Positions 34,403 through 48,590 of a stretch of 64,000 bases of DNA are shown in pieces (position 1 is the first letter of the stretch; the number at the start of each line of letters is the position of its first letter). The position numbers and the translations under genes were made by a program. A model generated the notes under the pieces. It saw nothing but the letters and a program-made list of their open reading frames with translations, was not told the origin of the DNA and searched no databases. This DNA is from Zerene cesonia (Eukaryota; Arthropoda; Insecta; Lepidoptera; Pieridae): positions 2,728,001-2,792,000 of the forward strand of contig NC_052128.1 of the NCBI RefSeq assembly GCF_012273895.1, read 5' to 3'.

Positions 34403-34480
34403 TATGTATATAAAATTCTCGTGTCACAATGTTAGTTACCATAATCCTCCGAAACGGCTGGATCTTTTTTATGTCACAGT
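34403..34480 (+). repeat. 5' fragment of the 'aaattctcgtgtcac' repeat
   Basis: ATAAAATTCTCGTGTCACAA, then TCCTCCGAAACGGCTGG, matches the 5' half of the composite element at 58779-58961. It is cut off by the adjoining repeat at 34485. Confidence 0.55.
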
Positions 34481-34484
34481 CGGC

Positions 34485-34800
34485 AATGGAGCTGGTGGGA
34501 CGCCTGATGGTAAGCGCTACCATCGCCCATGAACATTTGTAGAGGCGTTAAGTCGATAACAGACCTTACGCCTCTACAAATGGATTGCCGACTTTAAATT
34601 GGGAAGGGATTAAGAAAGGATTGGCGAAAAGAATAAAGGAAAGGACTGGGAATGGGAAGGAAAAGGATATGGGCCTCCGGCTCCCCCAATCACCGAACGA
34701 AATACAGCAGAATGCTATTTCACGCCGGTCTTCTGTGGGGGTGTGGTACTTCCCCGGTGCGAGCTGGCCCAATTCGTGCCGAAGCGTGCTCGACTACCAC
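34485..34800 (+). mobile_element. Best-preserved copy of the 'ggagctggtgggacgcctg' repeat family
   Basis: Starts GGCAATGGAGCTGGTGGGAC. It contains an 18/19-nt inverted repeat around GTAGAGGCG (34534-34552 with 34565-34582), a purine-rich middle and a CTTCTGTGGGGGTGTGGTAC end. Other copies: 28960-29212, 42545-42760 (minus), 48350-48590, 51775-51900 (minus), 61885-62035 (minus). No coding capacity; the transposon class is not certain. Confidence 0.65.
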
Positions 34801-35632
34801 ATATATTCTTATGATATTTTGTGTGCATATAGGGCAGGTCTGAGAATCGTCCAACGTATATACGTTTTTCGTTTCATACCCCTACATGATAAGAGTGAGA
34901 CACAAAAGTGATTGTCGGGTTAGCTTGCAGATTTTTTGCCCATTGGTGTAGTTGTTTAATTGATCGTAATAAATAATGGTGAAAATCCTATTTTTGAACA
35001 CGCTTTATTATCTTCATTAAACGGACAGATTAAATACAAAATAACACTTATCAAGGGTCGCTGAAAATACAATAAATTGCATGAGATTATTCTGATTTAA
35101 ATCGAGGACTTAATAATTTCCTACTCTGTATAAGAGCAAGTGAGACATTTTGTTGATTGTGAGACAAGTGAGACATTAAAGCGTGGTTTTAATTGAAAAA
35201 AAAATATAGCTATATATTAGTATATTTCTAATGATTATCAAATACTTAAATATTGTATTTGATAATAACGTAAAGAACGTATAAGTCGATTCTCCTAAAA
35301 ACATGTTTATAACATCACAAACATTTAAAAAAACTCGCTTCATTGACATCGCTGTAATACGTTTAGGTGGGGAGGAGGGGGTGTTGTCCCGGCAACGCAT
35401 CTAGGACGAATTCAGGTCGAAACCTTCACCTCATAACGGTAGCCTGGTGGATGTATGCGCTGATAACGTTCGTTGATACCTTGCATAAAGTACGTTATCT
35501 AGTTAATGTGTCGTGTTAATGTGAATTAGAAATAGCTACGCTTTTTTATTTTATGTTATGTGACATTAAAATACTTATTAATGAAAATATGTTAAAGAAA
35601 GGCACAAAATTTGATTATGAGACGGAATCGCC

Positions 35633-35800
35633 TACCCATCATCATTATCATCATCATCATCATCAGCCCATATATAATCCCACTGCTGGGACACAGGCCT
35701 CCTATGAGGGTTCAAGCCATAATCCACCACGCTGGCCAAATGCGGGTTGGCAGGTGACCACCCATCATGTCACCTCAGAAATTGATTGTATGGTATTGTG
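35633..35800 (-). mobile_element. RTE-like 3' end with (ATG)n tail
   Basis: CATCATCATCATCATCAGCC followed by CCACTGCTGGGACACAGGCC and GTTGGCAGGTGACCACCC; on the minus strand it ends in repeated ATG. Two plus-strand relatives are at 57195-57416 and 60366-60590. A simple ATG-type tail fits RTE non-LTR elements or SINEs using their machinery. Confidence 0.6.
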
Positions 35801-38800
35801 TAAGGGAAGATTTATTGCTTTATAATATGTAGTTCTTCAAGAATTTCAGTATACGGTGATAAAGAACGAATTAATAAGGTACCGACTAACGAGCTCATAA
35901 GTATACTATATTTATAAGAAAATTTAAGCTAGTTATGTTTGTCACAAAACCTACATTCCCAGCTATTTCAATCAACAATGAATATTTAATATGACAATAG
36001 TAACAAACAGCAGAAATTAGTTACCAAATCTAAAAAATTTATACCGAAATTGTCACACCGTCATGTCTCCAACCGCTTGATGAGTATTCGATAGAATCCG
36101 TGACATTTTATGCAAGTCAATAAATCAATCCACAATTTGCATGACGTTTATATCTATGCTATTAAATCGAGATTACTACAAAAAGCATCGACTTCAAATC
36201 GAAACGATGAATAATCGATCATCCGGTATTTAAATAGCGTTCGGTTGCAGTGATCGGGTGTGTAAAAATAAACTGCGTTTTCATAGCTTTGGCTTTTTGG
36301 TGCCATGTTAAATATTGGAAGGATATTAGCATCAATTAGTAAGATTGTTATTATATATATTTATGAAGAATGAAGGAAGTTTTCCTTACAACAAGCTATC
36401 AGAAGTTGATGCTTTCAGGGAGCTTTATCATTACATAGCATATACTATGTCCCTATGCATGCTTAAATCTTTAGAACTTCGAAGTGGATTTTGATGGGGT
36501 ATTTTTAATAGATAGAGTGAATCAAGAGGAAGGTTTATATGTATAATTACATCTATTAAACTACTCCGAATTAACGAGTGCGAGCGGCAATAGCTAGTAT
36601 GTGTATATAACGACAAAATTGTCTACAAAAGTCCTTTGTTCTAAGCTTCCGCGTGCATTCAGGGTGCATTGTCACTTGTTATACGTACGGTGTCAATATA
36701 TCAACCCACTCTCAATTAGCTAATCGTCTATCTAAAAAATAATATTATGAAGAGACTAAACGAAGAAAAGAGGAACAGGATATGAAAGATTTTAATCTTT
36801 AACCATATGAAAGAAGCTTGTTAAAATTTTATACAATGTTTATACGTTGTATAACCGATAAAATAGGTCCCCCACAAAATTATTAACATGCATAGATAAG
36901 ATATGATCAAATCTAAATAAGTTGCAACGATCGATTGTAGCTAAAAATAAGTACCTTACGTAAATGAAGGCTTTACGTCGTCATTGCTACGTTGTCCTAC
37001 GCAATATTGCATATGTAATATTTTAATCTCTTGTTTGGGTTAAGGATGTAAATAAGCTTTAATAATATGAGCATATGAAAGAATATTTATGGATATATCA
37101 CACAATGCAATTCTAAGAATATCTTCATGAACTATGCTTAGCTTGAACTTTGGTAACTATCCATTCTCAACCATATTTTATAAATATACATACCCACTCG
37201 ATAAGTTCGTCATACAATATTTTCCAGTATTGGTAAGGAATTTATGATTAAAAAATAGGTCATATTCTTTTTTTTTGGGAAGTAAACATGAAACCAATAG
37301 CATATAGCTAAAATTATAGCTATGGAAATATTTCGAAGCTACGTTGATTCAATATAATCATGCATAATTAGGGAAATACCGTGTGATTTATGATACACGT
37401 GTGTAATAAAAATAACAGTATATTATAGTGTAACTGGAACTCCACGTGTTTGTTACATTTGAGCTTTACCGATAATTGATGTGGGATTTAAAATGTTGGT
37501 GTTCTATCTCACTTTTTGCTTCTATTTTATTAATCAAGTTAATAACGTAACTAGCTGACAAAGAGAGCATATTCTGCTCTCAAAAGCATTTTTTCTAATT
37601 AGTTTCAGTATTGTTTATTGGTGCTGGAGCACCAATAAATATAGAATACTACCCGCGGTTTCACCCGCATAAGTCAGTATCCCGATGGTTTTTCATTGTG
37701 TTTTTTTTTAACTTACGGGTTAAAACGTTCCTATTATGAGCAAATGCTTCACCTCCAAAACCCTTCTAAAGTCTTTATCAGTTGTATTATATATACTGGC
37801 TAATGTGCGATACTCATTCACAAGGCACACCCTTCGTTTATCACGTGAAAAACAGTCACTGTATGCTTTTAAGCCAATGAGATTGCAGAATGCAATTTCC
37901 TATTTTAATCCAGCTGGAAAATGAAGGGAATTTAATAGAGACTGAGTCCCTCAGGTCGGATATACAATCGAATCGAATTATCGGTTGAAGGGATTACTCT
38001 AGTGAGAGTCATCGCACTCGCGCTCTACACGTTCTGTTGTATCTATATTTACTGCTTTAATGATCCTATCGATTTTGCAGGGCTATGTTTAAAAGTTTGT
38101 GATGCAATTAAGTAATACTACAAAGGGTTATTCAAACTACATTATTACTATATTTGTTGATACTGAAAGGTTTCTTTCCTTGCTATGAGATCATAATTGA
38201 TTTAAATAATGTTGTCGAATATAATGTTTATGAATACTATCTATCTATACTATACTTTAAATGAAAATCGCCTATAATACTGATTTTATCGCAAGTTATT
38301 TTTATTTTTTACAAAGTTACCTGTATTCAAGGATACTTATCCGAGCACAAAGTTATGTAAAGAGGTTAGAGATGTTTTCAGTGTAAAGAATTTAAAAACA
38401 TCCTGCAGTGATGCGGCTAGTGGGTTCAATGACCCCGTGGTGTCCTACTCAGTGCACGCGCATTGCGACGCGACATTTTTCGTTTCATATTCTATTATAG
38501 ACAAATTTGAATGCTGTATGAAATTGTAAATTGAGTAACATTTATTTTAATAGGATTTGAAAACAATTTTATACGGGATAAATTGGTACATAGAATCCTT
38601 TATATGCATGTTTTTTGTAAATAACGTACAATTCACTTGAAAATGTAGTAATAACGCATGTTTAGCTGGATATTTATGAAAGATGATTTTGTTTTTTGCA
38701 ATAGTGTACAAGACAATTTTTGCGACACCTAGTGACATATTTCAAAGATGTAATCACTTTACTTTATGTCAATAAATATTTTATTATTTTCATTTCTTAT

Positions 38801-41800
38801 GCTACGAAATTATGTAGATTTAAGCTACGGCGTAGCGATATGCTACAACTGCATCGCGATAATATTCTTTTATTATTATTTAGTACACAAATAATAGTGA
38901 CAGAGTTACTGATACAAATATAAATGTTATTATAACCTTTGAATCCTCATGAAATCATATTATTAGATTGTTGATTTGTTTTTACGTTAACTGGTGTTTA
39001 TTTCACAATTTTTAGTTTCCTATAATACTTAATATAATGTATATCATAGAGAAATACAATACATATATTTACCCACATAAATATATAAAGTTCATACATA
39101 TTAATTATAATATACTGTTATAAAATTAAGATATGGGAGTCTATTTTTAACTACTGAGGTGCAACGAATTAATAACATGCATGTTATGAAAATTTCGTCA
39201 TTCAGAATAAAAGTTTTCGGCGTAAAACCTACAAATAATATTATCTTTTCACCACGTGTGACTGGGAGCCAGTGCCAACATTAATTAAAAGTTCCAAAGT
39301 TCTTAAAATAAGGCTTGGCGCGGAAATCACCAAGGTGTAAGTTTGGCAGCGATTGTTATTATGAAATCTCTATTATTGAAATGTAGTATGAGATTATACT
39401 ATTATAAGTTTAAGTACAATAGTTTATAAGTATGGTAATATGTATATATGAAGTTATGACATCTAGTTATTGTATTATGTGGCTACAATTAATTTCACGA
39501 ATTAAGAAAGAAAGAAAGAAAGAAAGAAAAACATTTATTTTGACACAGACATACACACATATTTATTAGATTATAATCAAACGGTTTACAATCTACAGGC
39601 GACTTGTACACTAATAATATTTGATTAATTAGCGTGTCCGCGGGAAAGACCTCGTAGGTATATATTACCAAGTATCAATATAGGTTTATTAATTTATTTA
39701 ATTGATCGATGCTTGATTAGGTGAAAACGATTGAACGGATTTTAAATGAAATGTCGCGTAATTCAGTTTATATTGAACAATATTAAATATTGTGATATAA
39801 ACTTAAAACTAATGGAATAGTTTACGAATTCAGAATATAGAAAAAAATTCATGAAATCTACGAAGTCCAGATAAATTCTAAGAAATCAAATGAACGGATC
39901 GAAGTTGCGTGTTAAAGTTTCTGTTCATTGTATGAAAGGAATATTTAATAAACATTGGAATTTTATTTTCTCCTTTCGTCATTATTAGGTGTCTTATAAG
40001 AAAATAAAAAATAATAAATGAGGTTAACAAGATTTGGTATTTTTTTAGTATTTGGTGAACAGGTAGTGAGCTTAAGACTTAAGTGGTATTTAAGTTATGC
40101 TTTGAACTGTTACTTCTTTATGGAATAGCATTTTAGTCGTTTAATTTGATTAAAAAGTTTAAGCAAGTGAATCTATTGTAAAGGCATTTTCTTTCGAAAA
40201 TCTTATAGACTGATGTATTTCCTCAAAATCCATCAATTTTAAAATTATCTTAATCAGGATAAGTGCCGTAATTTTGCTTCAAAGTAATGCATCGCCCACA
40301 CGCATCCATACTAATAGTTTAATGCGCTTTTAAAAGAATTGAAGGATAGAGTGGGATAGAGAGATCGAGTGAGAGAGACAATGCACTATCAGTTTTCCAC
40401 TACCACGTAAAGCACTACCGGAGTAACTTATTTAACGCGTTTGTCTCAACTCTATTAAATAATAAGTAGTACCTAGTATAATATTATGTTATCTGTGGTA
40501 GTATTCAGTGATAGTGAGCCTCACTTATTAAAAAAAAATATTTATAGTTGTTTTAATACTAACCCAAGTAACAATGCTTCTAACCACATTTGATCGACCG
40601 TATCCATTCAACTCCCTATTCGAACCGCGTTAACTATTAAAACCGAAGAGGTCGTATATCCATATTGTTGTATGTGGCAATATATCAGGACCTGAATGGG
40701 CCATAAAATTATAATGTTTCGGCTACACGTGCATCCAGTGATGCGGTGCACTGATGCAGATGGGTTGAACGAACCGAGGCCCGCACGCGCAATGCGGTGA
40801 CCTCATTGAGTCTACTGATCTACATTCAGTTCTTGTTTTTATTGATTGCTTAACGCTTAGCGCGCGGGTCAGCGTGGTAGCAGCGTCTCCCCGGCATGGG
40901 GCACCTGTCAGGGCTTCACCTGTGGAGGCTTCTCACAGCCAGGCTAATTTGAATCGTATGTTTAGGGAGCAGAAGATGGATTGTTCTATGCGCAGCTGAG
41001 CCAAAAGTTTTGTGCTACCAAGAATCGAGCCTTATCCTATTCTTGTGATCCTTAGTAGCTAGTCGCAAAAACATATTTCTACTAAACTAATCTTAGATTT
41101 TGATACCGTATCTTTAATATTTATAATAGATTGCTTAAAATACCGGAACGTAAGATGTCTATGATGAGATCAGTTACCACTGAGGTTTACTCCAATAAAC
41201 GAAGGGTAATTAAAAAACCTTGTACACTTTGAAGAGTACGAAGAGTACCTACATAGTATAAAACAAAGTCGCTTTCCGCCGTCTATGTGTCCGTATGCTT
41301 AGATTTTTAAAATTACGCAACAGTATTTTATGATTTTTTTTAAATAGATAGTGTGCTTCAAGAGGAAGTTTTATATGTATACTAACATTCATGAACATTC
41401 TCTAAATTTAACGCGTGCGAAACCGCGGGCAAAAGCTACTTAAATATAATCCAATTTCTACACATATATTAAAGAGGACAATTAATTAAAAGTTAAAAAT
41501 CCAAACGCACTATTTAATGGTCAAAGTTAGTCGCTAACCACATCCGCTTCACCAATGCCGTTGTATTATCATTACGAGTTATTTTACAATATGTAGATTA
41601 GTTTTGTGTTTGGAAACCTTCCAGAAATGTGAACAAAGTTTGTGCAGATCGTACTTTACCATATTTAGGTCATTTTGAATTATTTGTGACTTATTGTTTT
41701 TTATGGTACAAGTTACTTGCATAACATTAATCGTTATATTGCAGTTATTTATTTATATCAATGATTGCAGATGCTTACAGATACTCGTGCATAGAGAATT

Positions 41801-41859
41801 AGGAAGTTTTTAATAGAATATATAGCTCAGTTGCGAGTTCTTGTGTATGATTAAATCTA
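35801..41859. other. Gene-free AT-rich DNA
   Basis: No recognisable coding exon. A (CTTT)n-tailed repeat lies on the minus strand at about 39504-39560. GC-richer patches at 38400-38470 and 40725-40960 share CAGTGATGCGG and may be old repeats. Short open frames (for example 37736-37924 and 38720-38923) have chance-like composition. Confidence 0.5.
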
Positions 41860-42095
41860 AATATATATAACTCAAAGATGACTGACTAATATAGTGATCT
41901 ATCAAAGCATAGCCCAAATCACTGGACGAATCAGACTGAAATTAGACATGCAGATAGATAACGTAGGCATCCGCTTAGGATAAGGATTTTGATGTATACT
42001 GCTCCCGAGGGGATAAAATAGGGGATGAAAGTTTGTCTCATGAAAATTTATTATGACCGCGCGGGCAAACCTGCAGGCAACAGCTAGTTTCTAAT
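41860..42095 (+). repeat. Diverged Helitron-like copy
   Basis: ATAACTCAAAGATGACTGAC near the start, GGGGATGAAAGTTTGTCTC, and an end GACCGCGCGGGCAAACCTGC then AGGCAACAGCTAG followed by T. It relates most to the 44746-45106 copy. Confidence 0.5.
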
Positions 42096-42544
42096 AAGTT
42101 ACTTTTGAAGAGAGACTCAATTCGTCATTTGGTCATTTGATTATGGAAAACGCTACTGTGACAATAAACTAAAATAATAAAACAAAATTTTTGAATTAAA
42201 AGCCAGATTTCTAAGGCTAGTACACTATAGGGGGACACAGATGTATTCCTTTTTTTCCGTCACAGATGGAGAAATAAGGTGATAGAAAATATATAATAAT
42301 GTACCTTGTAAATCTTAACCGTTTAAATAATTAAAAATATGTTTTGACATACACTTGCGTGATCCTAACGCTACACGTGTAACAAAGTATTAATTATTAT
42401 CAATCGTAATAGTTGTTCATATTTACTGAAAAAGTATAAATAAACATTCAATTATTTTGCAACACATGTGTAGTTTAAGGTTTCGTTTATTAAAAGAATT
42501 GACTTTGGGCTATATGGTACCCATACTGACAGAAAATCACACAT

Positions 42545-42760
42545 TTAGTTGAAGGCCCATATCCTTTTCCTTACCCTTCCCAGTCCTTTCCCTAATTCCG
42601 ATCACCAATCCTTTCTTAATCCCTTCCCAAAAAGTCGACAATCCATTTGTAGAGGCGTAAGGTCTGTAATGGACCTTATGCCTCTCCAAATGTTCATGGG
42701 CGGTGGTAGCGCCTACCATCAGGCGTCCCACCAGCTCCATTGCCGACTGTAATATAAAAA
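42545..42760 (-). mobile_element. 'ggagctggtgggacgcctg' repeat, minus-strand copy
   Basis: GGCCCATATCCTTTTCCTTA, CCATTTGTAGAGGCGTAAGG and CCACCAGCTCCATTGCCGAC match 34485-34800 in reverse, including the inverted repeat around the CCTCTACAAATG core. Confidence 0.65.
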
Positions 42761-43204
42761 AAAAAACACCTTCTTTTCAGGATTTTTTTTCTATGTATTT
42801 TATTCAAGCGTATATTATTTAATAGTTTCATAAAGATGAACAAATTATAATGTATACGGTTTTTATTAATAGAACGAAGATTTTTGAAAAGAATGCACAA
42901 TCGCCTCGGCTCTTTCCTGCTTTTGCTGGATATTATAAAGTTTGTGTCATCAGGAACAATTCAGCTTTTTGATAATGAAAGAATTACGAAATTCAGTTAC
43001 ACAGTTTTTGAGCTTATCTCTTACAAACATAAAAAACTCGTTCGTAAAATTGGATGTAACGAATTTGTATAGCGCATGCAGCGCTAATTTAGCCTTTACT
43101 AACAATTAGGATATACTTTCTGTGTCTGTCTGTGCATTCAATGTGTCCTGTACATCTATTGATGGTGATATATCTGTTGATGTACATCTGCTAATAGCCT
43201 AAAT

Positions 43205-43420
43205 ATATAAACTCAAACTCAAACTCAAACATTTATTCATTCGACTAGATTTCCACTTTTGTCATATTACACAGTTATACCTAACATTTACCACCGGTTC
43301 GGACATAGTTTATTAATTGATAGTCTATGCTATAATAAATTGTATAGTCTTCTCTATTAAGAACACACCCGTTCTTTAACCTTTGAAAAATCCATTCATG
43401 CTTGCATAGCATCCACTCGG
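43205..43420 (-). repeat. Non-LTR 3' tail
   Basis: Begins ACTCAAACTCAAACTCAAAC, then TTTATTCATTCGACTAGATT and ACCACCGGTTCGGAC. It appears to be the reverse of the type seen at 980-1160, where CGGTAGAAACGACCTTCCGA precedes the tail. Confidence 0.45.
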
Positions 43421-44745
43421 AGTACCATCGGTCACCTTATCAATGAAGGTGTGTCATGACGTCATCACAGAGTAAAGTAAGTTACGATATTAGTATTAAG
43501 GTGGTTTGGATGAAAGTAGCTATTGGAAATGTTACACCATTTTGTTATTATTAGTGGACATTATTGCCGCGTATCTGGACGAGACACCTAGTACAATTGT
43601 AAATGTATTGTAATATTCATTTAATATTATGTTTGGCTCTAATGTAACGATTGTTATCTTAGAAAATTATAATACGTTGTAACTATATCATAGTATAACC
43701 ATTCAGAACAATAAAAAACTTAGCCCTCTCAAATTTGCCGTTTCACTGCATACATTATTACCAGTTTTTGAAATAAGAGTAATCTACTTATGAACCTTCT
43801 CTGGCTAATGCTTGCAATAACACGTTCTAAAAAATTCAACATTTATCGTACTTCTATTTAAATTTACTTCCATAATTAAAAACATAACCTATAAATGTAG
43901 ACATGGTGCTGGTGGATGAAAATGTCCAACCACGATATACAGCCCACAGACATTGCTGAAGTTTACTTTGTGACTGTCAGCGTTAGCGAAGCTTTTACAT
44001 TACATAAAAAAGCTTGGAGGCCGTCAGCCAAGGTCGTCTATACTGCTGGTTTTATGCTCTTTACATTAACGGTATTTGGGAAATGAGCTACTCCTCATTG
44101 GATATAAACGATTTCAATTTTGGTACGATTGAGGTCGTGCAATTAATTATATACAATCTTTTGTTGAAGAAAGAATTTTTGAAGATGATTGCGTATTGTT
44201 TAGGTTGTTTGGGCGGAAAATAATAGCACTAAACACCTCACATTGACGTGGATTCAAACGTTCATATGTATAAGACTTTTTCATATAGGTTTCTATAATA
44301 TTATGACACTTTAAAAATAATTGGTGAAGTTTGGACCCGATCCAATATAGGTGCATTTCTTAGTTTACTTATCTTTTGCAAATGACAACTTGATACTGTA
44401 TGTTTATAGAATCGTTTATGCATTTTTTATATGCAAATAGTTGTTTTGTTTTGTAGGATGAATTTTAACGAATTTAAATAACGTTGAATGTTAACTGATG
44501 ACAAGTTTATGTATCTAATTATATAACTCTACCATGCGCCATAACTGTACCAAGAACTAAAATTACATAAAAGTATTTGAAATTGGTTAATGTTTTGGCA
44601 TTAAAATAACGGGATATAAAATATCCTTTTGGGTGATCTTCTCTCCAACGTGATTAAAGTAAGTATATTAAAGTAATTATAACAAAAAAACAGGGATAGT
44701 CTCGAAATGGTAACAGTAAGATTCCTTACAAATGAGCTCATAACA

Positions 44746-45106
44746 TCCCTACTAATATTATAAATGCGAAAGTAACTCTGTCTGTCTGTCTGTCTGTCTG
44801 TTACGCTTTCACGCCTAAACCACTGAACCGATTTTTACAAAATTTGATATGAAGATAGAAATGAACTTGGGAAAGAACATAGGATACTTTTTATCGCGAA
44901 AAAAGGGTAGAAAGGGTTGAAAGAGGGGATGAAAGTTTGTATGAAAGTTCGTTATTGTCAAACCGATTTTGATGAAACTTGGTATAAAGATGGAGATGAA
45001 AGTGGGAAAGAACAAACCACACTTTTTGATGCGAAGAAAATACTCCTTACCGTGTCGCGCGATATAAGCGAATTCTACGCGGGCGAAGCCGCGGGCGAAA
45101 AGCTAG
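44746..45106 (+). mobile_element. Long Helitron-like element with (CTGT)n
   Basis: TCCCTACTAATATTATAAATG start, a (CTGT)5-6 run, an internal repeat of a segment with GGGAAAGAACA, and the end GCGGGCGAAGCCGC hairpin, GGGCGAAAAGCTAG, then T. About 360 bp, the longest copy in the window. Confidence 0.65.
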
Positions 45107-48100
45107 TAACTTATATTTCGAATGTATTCCATATTATTCCTGTTCGAATCTTATAGACAGAAGTTTAAATAAAGTTCCATGGTAATGAACTGGCAAATAG
45201 ATCTTTCGCCTTGTATTTGTTGTTTGATTGTTAGCGTGTTCAATTAAACCAATAAAATTGGCGTCCATATCAATTAAACGCCGAGTTGATAAAATATGTA
45301 GACACGTTTATTTGTAGTCAATATTTCGTTCCCATTTGAATTTAATTTTAAACTCCATTCTAGAATAGTTGGCAATTTATAACAGTCTATTAATAAGTTC
45401 CTGATTTTGTTAAATTAATTATTCTCAATGACTCGTGAAATGTTCAATGAGGCAACATGCTTAAAAGTATAAATAGTATATATACCACGGGTATAATTAT
45501 TGATTGCTACAACATTTAGTGTTCAAAATTTCCGTTGATTGTCTTTTGTTTTATCGAGATTTAAGGTGTGATACATTCGATTGGTGGGCATTCTGCGAAA
45601 GCTCACATAACGTTTCTTGCTTTTAGTATGCATAAGTCAAATAGAAGATGATCTAATGTTAAGCAAATTTATTTATTGGCCGTACTAATATTTATTTTTT
45701 AGTATCCAAAACACTACATTGAATGACAATATTTAAATTGTTTACAATGTATTTTTCTTGTTAAAAAATCCACAGAAGGTGAGTAAATTTGGTAATCAGA
45801 TTGGTGTTAAATATTATTATTACAAAATATGACACAGACAAACGAAGATCGGAGCGATAGAAATAGACAACTTACATATAACACGACAAAAAATCGAAAT
45901 GTGCGATGCATAATATGATGAGAGTTATCGATTATTCGCAACCCTATTGCAAGCAATTATTATATCGAGTATTCATCATAGCAAAAAAAGAAGCCAGATA
46001 TATACTTGCTCCACGATATATTAAGTACATTTTCCTCGTATGCAATACATAGCTAACTTTCCACGTTCTAAGTATCCTATAAAGTCAAGTTACCGCAAAA
46101 TCTCGCAGCATATATTACACTTTTTCCAAGAAAAAGTTTGCATTACAAGTTGGTAAATATTTTATGAAAAGTGTATGCAGCGATGCGTTTTGCTCTAGGA
46201 GTGGCCCCCGTCTTATGTGAGAGGTCGCGCCGCCTCCCTAATAGGCTGTTTATTTTTTCGCTAGGTTGCTGGTGACATCGTTTAAGAAATATGCATGTTA
46301 TGTAGTATGATAACTCGTTATTTTTGCTATTGGGAATATAATTTTAAAGACATTTTGTAACATATACGCAATAAATTTATATAAATGAATTAAGTTCATA
46401 ATTTATGTAAATTTTTCCTATTTATAATTAGTTGTTCTACGAAAAACAACATAAGCTAAATACAAATTTATGTCACAATATTAAATTAAAAACATTTACA
46501 TAAACTGAGTCTTCGGTTTCCTCAAGCATTGTTAAAAAAAGGTATCGACATCTTTGATTGTTTTCTTTTTATTTGTGAAAAAAAAAAACGCTAATTAGGC
46601 GGACTTCTAAATGGACGACGCCTTACCAATCGGATCGGCTTTCTTCTACTCTTTCGGTTTTATGTGTCGTAGACATCATCCTGCAATGGCTTTTCTTAGC
46701 ATTCTTCCTTGCAAGCAGATATCTATTTGCATATATTGCATATTTTAAACGTTCGTATAGAGAAAATATAACACATTACCAGCCAGCTTTTGAAAGTTAC
46801 AAGTATTGTAAGAAACAAAATTTGGCGGTTTCATCGGCTGCCTGTGACAGGGTTGGCTAGGCGCCCGGTCCACGACCTAAATATTTGGCATGTGCTATAA
46901 TATAACTGCCTTGTTTCTTGGAGCTTATCCATTAAGTAAATAATTAATTTACGCTACATATTCTCGTGACATGTTATGGAATATGCAGAAAGTGTTTGGG
47001 TACTAAACCTATGGTCCTCGAGACAAAAACAGACTTTGTGATCAATTTCTTCTGAGGTGTCTTTTTAATTTCTTCAAGTAAATGTCTGTATGATAATCTG
47101 ACAAACCTTTCACAACGGAGAATATAGTTGTATAAAAATGTATTTTTATGTACTTCCAAGGTCACTACAGCTCAACCTTCTATATTGCAATTTGCCTTAC
47201 AGATATATCCTTATAAAATAAAAAAGCTAAAATAATTTATTCGCAAATCTCAATCCAAATTTCATAATTTTGCTTTGAGAGTACTTTGCGTTGTTGTTTA
47301 TGATTTATGGCATAAACGCTAATTTCAAAGTACAATGGCAGAATTCTGTATTATATATTGATATAAATTAAAAAGTTGCAAGTGTTTATTTTTTCTTTTA
47401 TTTAGTTCTCTATAATTTCCTCTAACGTTTACGTCAAAATTTAAGTTCAGCCGCTCAAAAATTTGGCTCTCATAAAAGGTAAAAGCAACCTTATAGTATT
47501 CTTCAACGTTTCCTCGGTACATTGTGGATATTCTATATAACTTTAGACATTTTACGAAATGTACACAAACTAAACATACCTTTATCATATTCTGACGTCG
47601 CGATGTTGTAGCGAGCGTGTCATAGTGTGCACCAGGCACGATGGTGCTTGACCGAGCGCATTTGTTATCCTCAACTGAATTTTTTCCGTACCCAGATATG
47701 GAATATGGTTTACATTTCAAACGTGTCTCGACCTGGATTATCCAGCAAGGTTTTGTGGATCTGTAAGAGAGAGTTTTTATTAGTGCTTATGACATTTGTA
47801 GCTGGTGGAAAATTACCATGTATTGTACACTGCTTTAGGGTAAATGCTTTATTCAATTATATCGGGATGTAGAATAAACGCGTAATATTTGTTAAAAAAA
47901 AAGTTTTTTACAGAGAATCTCTTCGTGTTTATATCGATACACATATGTATATGTAAATGGCATGTTTATCAGATTTAGCTACAGGTTACTAGAAGTATAA
48001 GCACAGATAACATAACTAGTAGTATAAGTAAGAATAAAACGACTATACCACCCCATTTATATTACAGTCGTACTTGCAATGAACAAGCCAAATAGGCTAC

Positions 48101-48349
48101 TATGTGAAAGCTTATATCGTTTCAACTACATAAATACATTTATTATTAATCAAAACGTGGGATATTGAAACGTGACACATAAAATTTTATTCTATTTTTA
48201 GCAAAAAGGGATAGATTAAATGAGATTTAGAGGCTTCGGATGGATTACCCGCATAATGCGGATTCATATGGGCACGATGCGTTCTAGATATTGCATTATT
48301 GTCTAGGCTACTGACTGTTATGCTAGCATAATTAGGACGTCTTTGTAGT
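45107..48349. other. Gene-free AT-rich DNA with one 131-codon open frame
   Basis: No known family. A SINE-like patch lies at 46590-46690 with the CTTCTACTCTTTCGG motif shared with 16690-16730. The open frame at 47325-47720 is listed separately. Confidence 0.5.
47325..47720 (-). CDS. Unidentified 131-codon open frame (doubtful)
   Basis: The longest open frame outside the three genes, starting MKCKPYSISGYGKNSV. Its codons follow the local AT-rich composition; there is no signal peptide, membrane segment or known motif, and it ends in a run of hydrophobic and charged residues without pattern. Chance is the likelier explanation. Confidence 0.15.
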   Translation of the reverse strand: MKCKPYSISGYGKNSVEDNKCARSSTIVPGAHYDTLATTSRRQNMIKVCLVCVHFVKCLKLYRISTMYRGNVEEYYKVAFTFYESQIFERLNLNFDVNVRGNYRELNKRKNKHLQLFNLYQYIIQNSAIVL

Positions 48350-48590
48350 TTGTGGTTTAACTGGTAGTAAGCGATTACCAACACACCGAACATTCGCAAA
48401 AGTAATGCCTCTACGAATGCGTTTCCAGCTTTGAAGAGATAAGGGATGTCGAAAGGATTGACGACGGTAAAGAAGGAATGAGCTTGGAAGGGTGAAGAAA
48501 AGGAAATGGGACTCCGGCATCCTTACCCTACATCCCTAGAAGCACTATATCAAACAAGTATTTTGTGGAGGTGTGGCGTTTTTAGGACTA
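48350..48590 (+). repeat. Diverged 'ggagctggtgggacgcctg' repeat copy
   Basis: AATGCCTCTACGAATGCG, a purine-rich middle, GGGACTCCGGCATCC and TTTTGTGGAGGTGTGGCG parallel the order of blocks in 34485-34800. Confidence 0.5.
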
